25,205 nt of DNA. Source: DATBMY01 sp036554605 (lineage in GTDB: Bacteria > Acidobacteriota > Blastocatellia > UBA7656). The position numbers and the translations under genes were made by a program. The first letter of the stretch is position 1, and each line of letters opens with the position of its first letter. The notes beneath the pieces were generated by a model. The model worked only from the letters and a program-made list of their open reading frames with translations, had not been told where the DNA came from and did no database searches. This document shows positions 23,795-25,205 of this stretch, piece after piece. The stretch is taken from positions 1 through 25,205 of the forward strand of contig DATBMY010000557.1 in NCBI GenBank assembly GCA_036554605.1. The letters are read 5' to 3'.

Positions 23795-25205
23795 ATGAGT
23801 ACAGGTTATCCTAGATTGAGAAGCACCCGCAAAGCTATTGACCTTTACATTTTCCTGCGCCGGTTCGGTCTGGCTTGCGCGCTGATGTTGGCGTCGCTCA
23901 CCGCGTACGGTCAGGAGACCGCCTGGCCGCAGTTCCGCGGCCCGAACTCAAATCCGGTGGGAACGCATGCGCGGCTGGCTGAACGCTGGTCGAAGACCGA
24001 GAACGTAGAGTGGTCGCAGGAGATTCCGGGGCGCGGGTGGTCGTCGCCGATTGTGACTGGCGGCCGGGTGTACGTCACCACCGTCACTACGGATGGCAAA
24101 TCGAAGTCGCCGCAGATCGGGACAGAGTACAGCAACGAATACGTCGCGGAGCTACAAAAACAGGGGCTCACTATGGAGCAGATATTGGAACGGGTAACGG
24201 CACGCGACATCGAACTGCCCAAAGAAGTGAAGCTCCACTACTTTCTCTATTGCCTTAACCTGAAGAGCGGCACTGTGGAGTGGAAGAAGGAGTTTTACAC
24301 GGGACAGCCTCCCGGCGGGCGTCACCGCAAAAACAGCTTTACCTCTGAAAGCCCGGTGACTGATGGGAAGTTCATTTATGTCTATGTGGCGAATCTGGGA
24401 TTGTGGGCCTTTGACATGAAGGGGAATCAAGCGTGGACGACGCCGCTTGAAGCAAATCCGATCTATCTCGATTTAGGGACGGGGGGTTCTCCGGCGCTGG
24501 CGGGAAATCTGCTGATAATCGTCAACGACAACGAGAAGCAGCAATACATCGCGGCGTTCGACAAGCTGACGGGCAAGCAGGTCTGGCGCACGAATCGAGA
24601 TCTGGGGGGCAGGCAGCAACCCCAACAGCGGTCAGGGTGGGCTACGCCTTTTGTCTGGCGGCACGAGCTGCGCACAGAGATTGTGGCGGTGGGACCGGGA
24701 GAGGTGGTGAGTTACGACCTGGCGGGGAAAGAGCTGTGGCGTATGTCGGGAATGGCGGCGACGCCGATTCCGACGCCATTCGCATACGACGGGCTGCTCT
24801 ATATCAACGGGGGGCGAGGAAAGCCCTTGTTTGCGCTTCGTCCCGGGGCGGCGGGCGACATTTCGCTCGGAAAGGATCAGACCTCGAACGAGTATGTGGT
24901 CTGGTCACAGGCGCGCGGCGGGACTTATCTGCCGTCCTCCCTGGCTTACGAGGGCGCTGTGTATGCCCTGACCGAGACGGGTATCCTGACCCGCTTCGAC
25001 GCGCGAACTGGAAAGCAGATTTACAAGACGCGAATTGATCCGGCAGCGACGGCCTTCACAACATCGCCATGGGCATACAACGGCAAGCTGTTCTGCCTGA
25101 GCGAAGAGGGGCAGACGTTCGTGATCGCGGCAGGCGAGCAGTTCCAGCTATTGCACGTGAATGCGCTGGACGACCTGGCGCTGGCGACGCCCGCGCTGGT
25201 GGGCG
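23795..25205 (+). CDS. PQQ-like beta-propeller protein, 3' partial
   Basis: The frame runs from the ATG at 23795 (AGGAG 7 bases upstream) to the right edge without a stop; 470 codons are visible. A hydrophobic signal segment (LACALMLASLTAYGQ) is preceded by a basic N-terminus of about 30 residues. Then comes WPQFRGPNSNPVG, the classic start of PQQ-binding-like propeller proteins. Blades carry VYVTTVTTDGK, LNLKSGTVEWKKEF, LWAFDMKGNQAW and DKLTGKQVWRTNR. Such proteins are periplasmic scaffolds or dehydrogenase relatives. Many lack PQQ-binding residues, and no catalytic set is visible in this part. It could be co-transcribed with the exported aminotransferase. Confidence 0.87.
   Translation, partial: MSTGYPRLRSTRKAIDLYIFLRRFGLACALMLASLTAYGQETAWPQFRGPNSNPVGTHARLAERWSKTENVEWSQEIPGRGWSSPIVTGGRVYVTTVTTDGKSKSPQIGTEYSNEYVAELQKQGLTMEQILERVTARDIELPKEVKLHYFLYCLNLKSGTVEWKKEFYTGQPPGGRHRKNSFTSESPVTDGKFIYVYVANLGLWAFDMKGNQAWTTPLEANPIYLDLGTGGSPALAGNLLIIVNDNEKQQYIAAFDKLTGKQVWRTNRDLGGRQQPQQRSGWATPFVWRHELRTEIVAVGPGEVVSYDLAGKELWRMSGMAATPIPTPFAYDGLLYINGGRGKPLFALRPGAAGDISLGKDQTSNEYVVWSQARGGTYLPSSLAYEGAVYALTETGILTRFDARTGKQIYKTRIDPAATAFTTSPWAYNGKLFCLSEEGQTFVIAAGEQFQLLHVNALDDLALATPALVG

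Noticed and set aside
24637..25038. 133-codon plus-strand frame near the right edge
   Set aside because: It lies in another frame of the PQQ-propeller gene, whose own frame is open from 23795 to the edge with clear propeller motifs. The Arg/Gly-rich product is a shadow.

Overview
This looks like a fragment of a soil or environmental bacterial chromosome, most likely Acidobacteriota and perhaps Blastocatellia-like. The taxon is an inference. It rests on the mix of very long SBBP/Asp-box/beta-helix secreted proteins, a C-terminal HIxELR repeat module, a PhoB-type winged-helix/ATPase/TPR regulator, PQQ-propeller proteins and PA2779-type operons. Base composition is moderately GC-rich throughout. 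I see no rRNA, tRNA, CRISPR array, integrase or transposase.

Left part (1-9989, all + strand): a giant mosaic surface/secreted protein, cut by the left edge, is followed by a secreted protein with phage-tail-fibre-like repeats. Next comes a compact three-gene operon: a PA2779-like membrane peptide, an exported stand-alone C39-type cysteine peptidase, and a TPR protein whose C-terminal half resembles an outer-membrane beta-barrel. The last two genes overlap by ATGA. This operon is the best candidate here for a poorly described system, possibly a peptide-processing and envelope-export unit.

Middle (10082-15405): an AraC-family regulator is divergent from a diiron protein carrying the complete ligand pattern of AurF-type N-oxygenases. 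They share a 165-bp promoter region with an inverted repeat. A roughly 1005-residue winged-helix/ATPase/TPR regulator follows on the minus strand.

Right-middle (15828-19657): two small secreted proteins of unknown function, a class I methyltransferase with an extra C-terminal domain, and a small exported protein. Two gaps of more than 300 bases hold no convincing gene. Two strong inverted repeats lie between genes.

Right (19915-25205, + strand): a sensorless cytosolic NarL/DesK-type histidine kinase, its response regulator (whose start codon lies inside a perfect 16-bp palindrome), and a stand-alone RelA/SpoT-type HD hydrolase form a plausible stress-signalling group. A decayed Ser/Thr kinase start overlaps the end of the hydrolase gene. 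A Tat-type exported class V aminotransferase and a PQQ-like beta-propeller protein, cut by the right edge, end the window.
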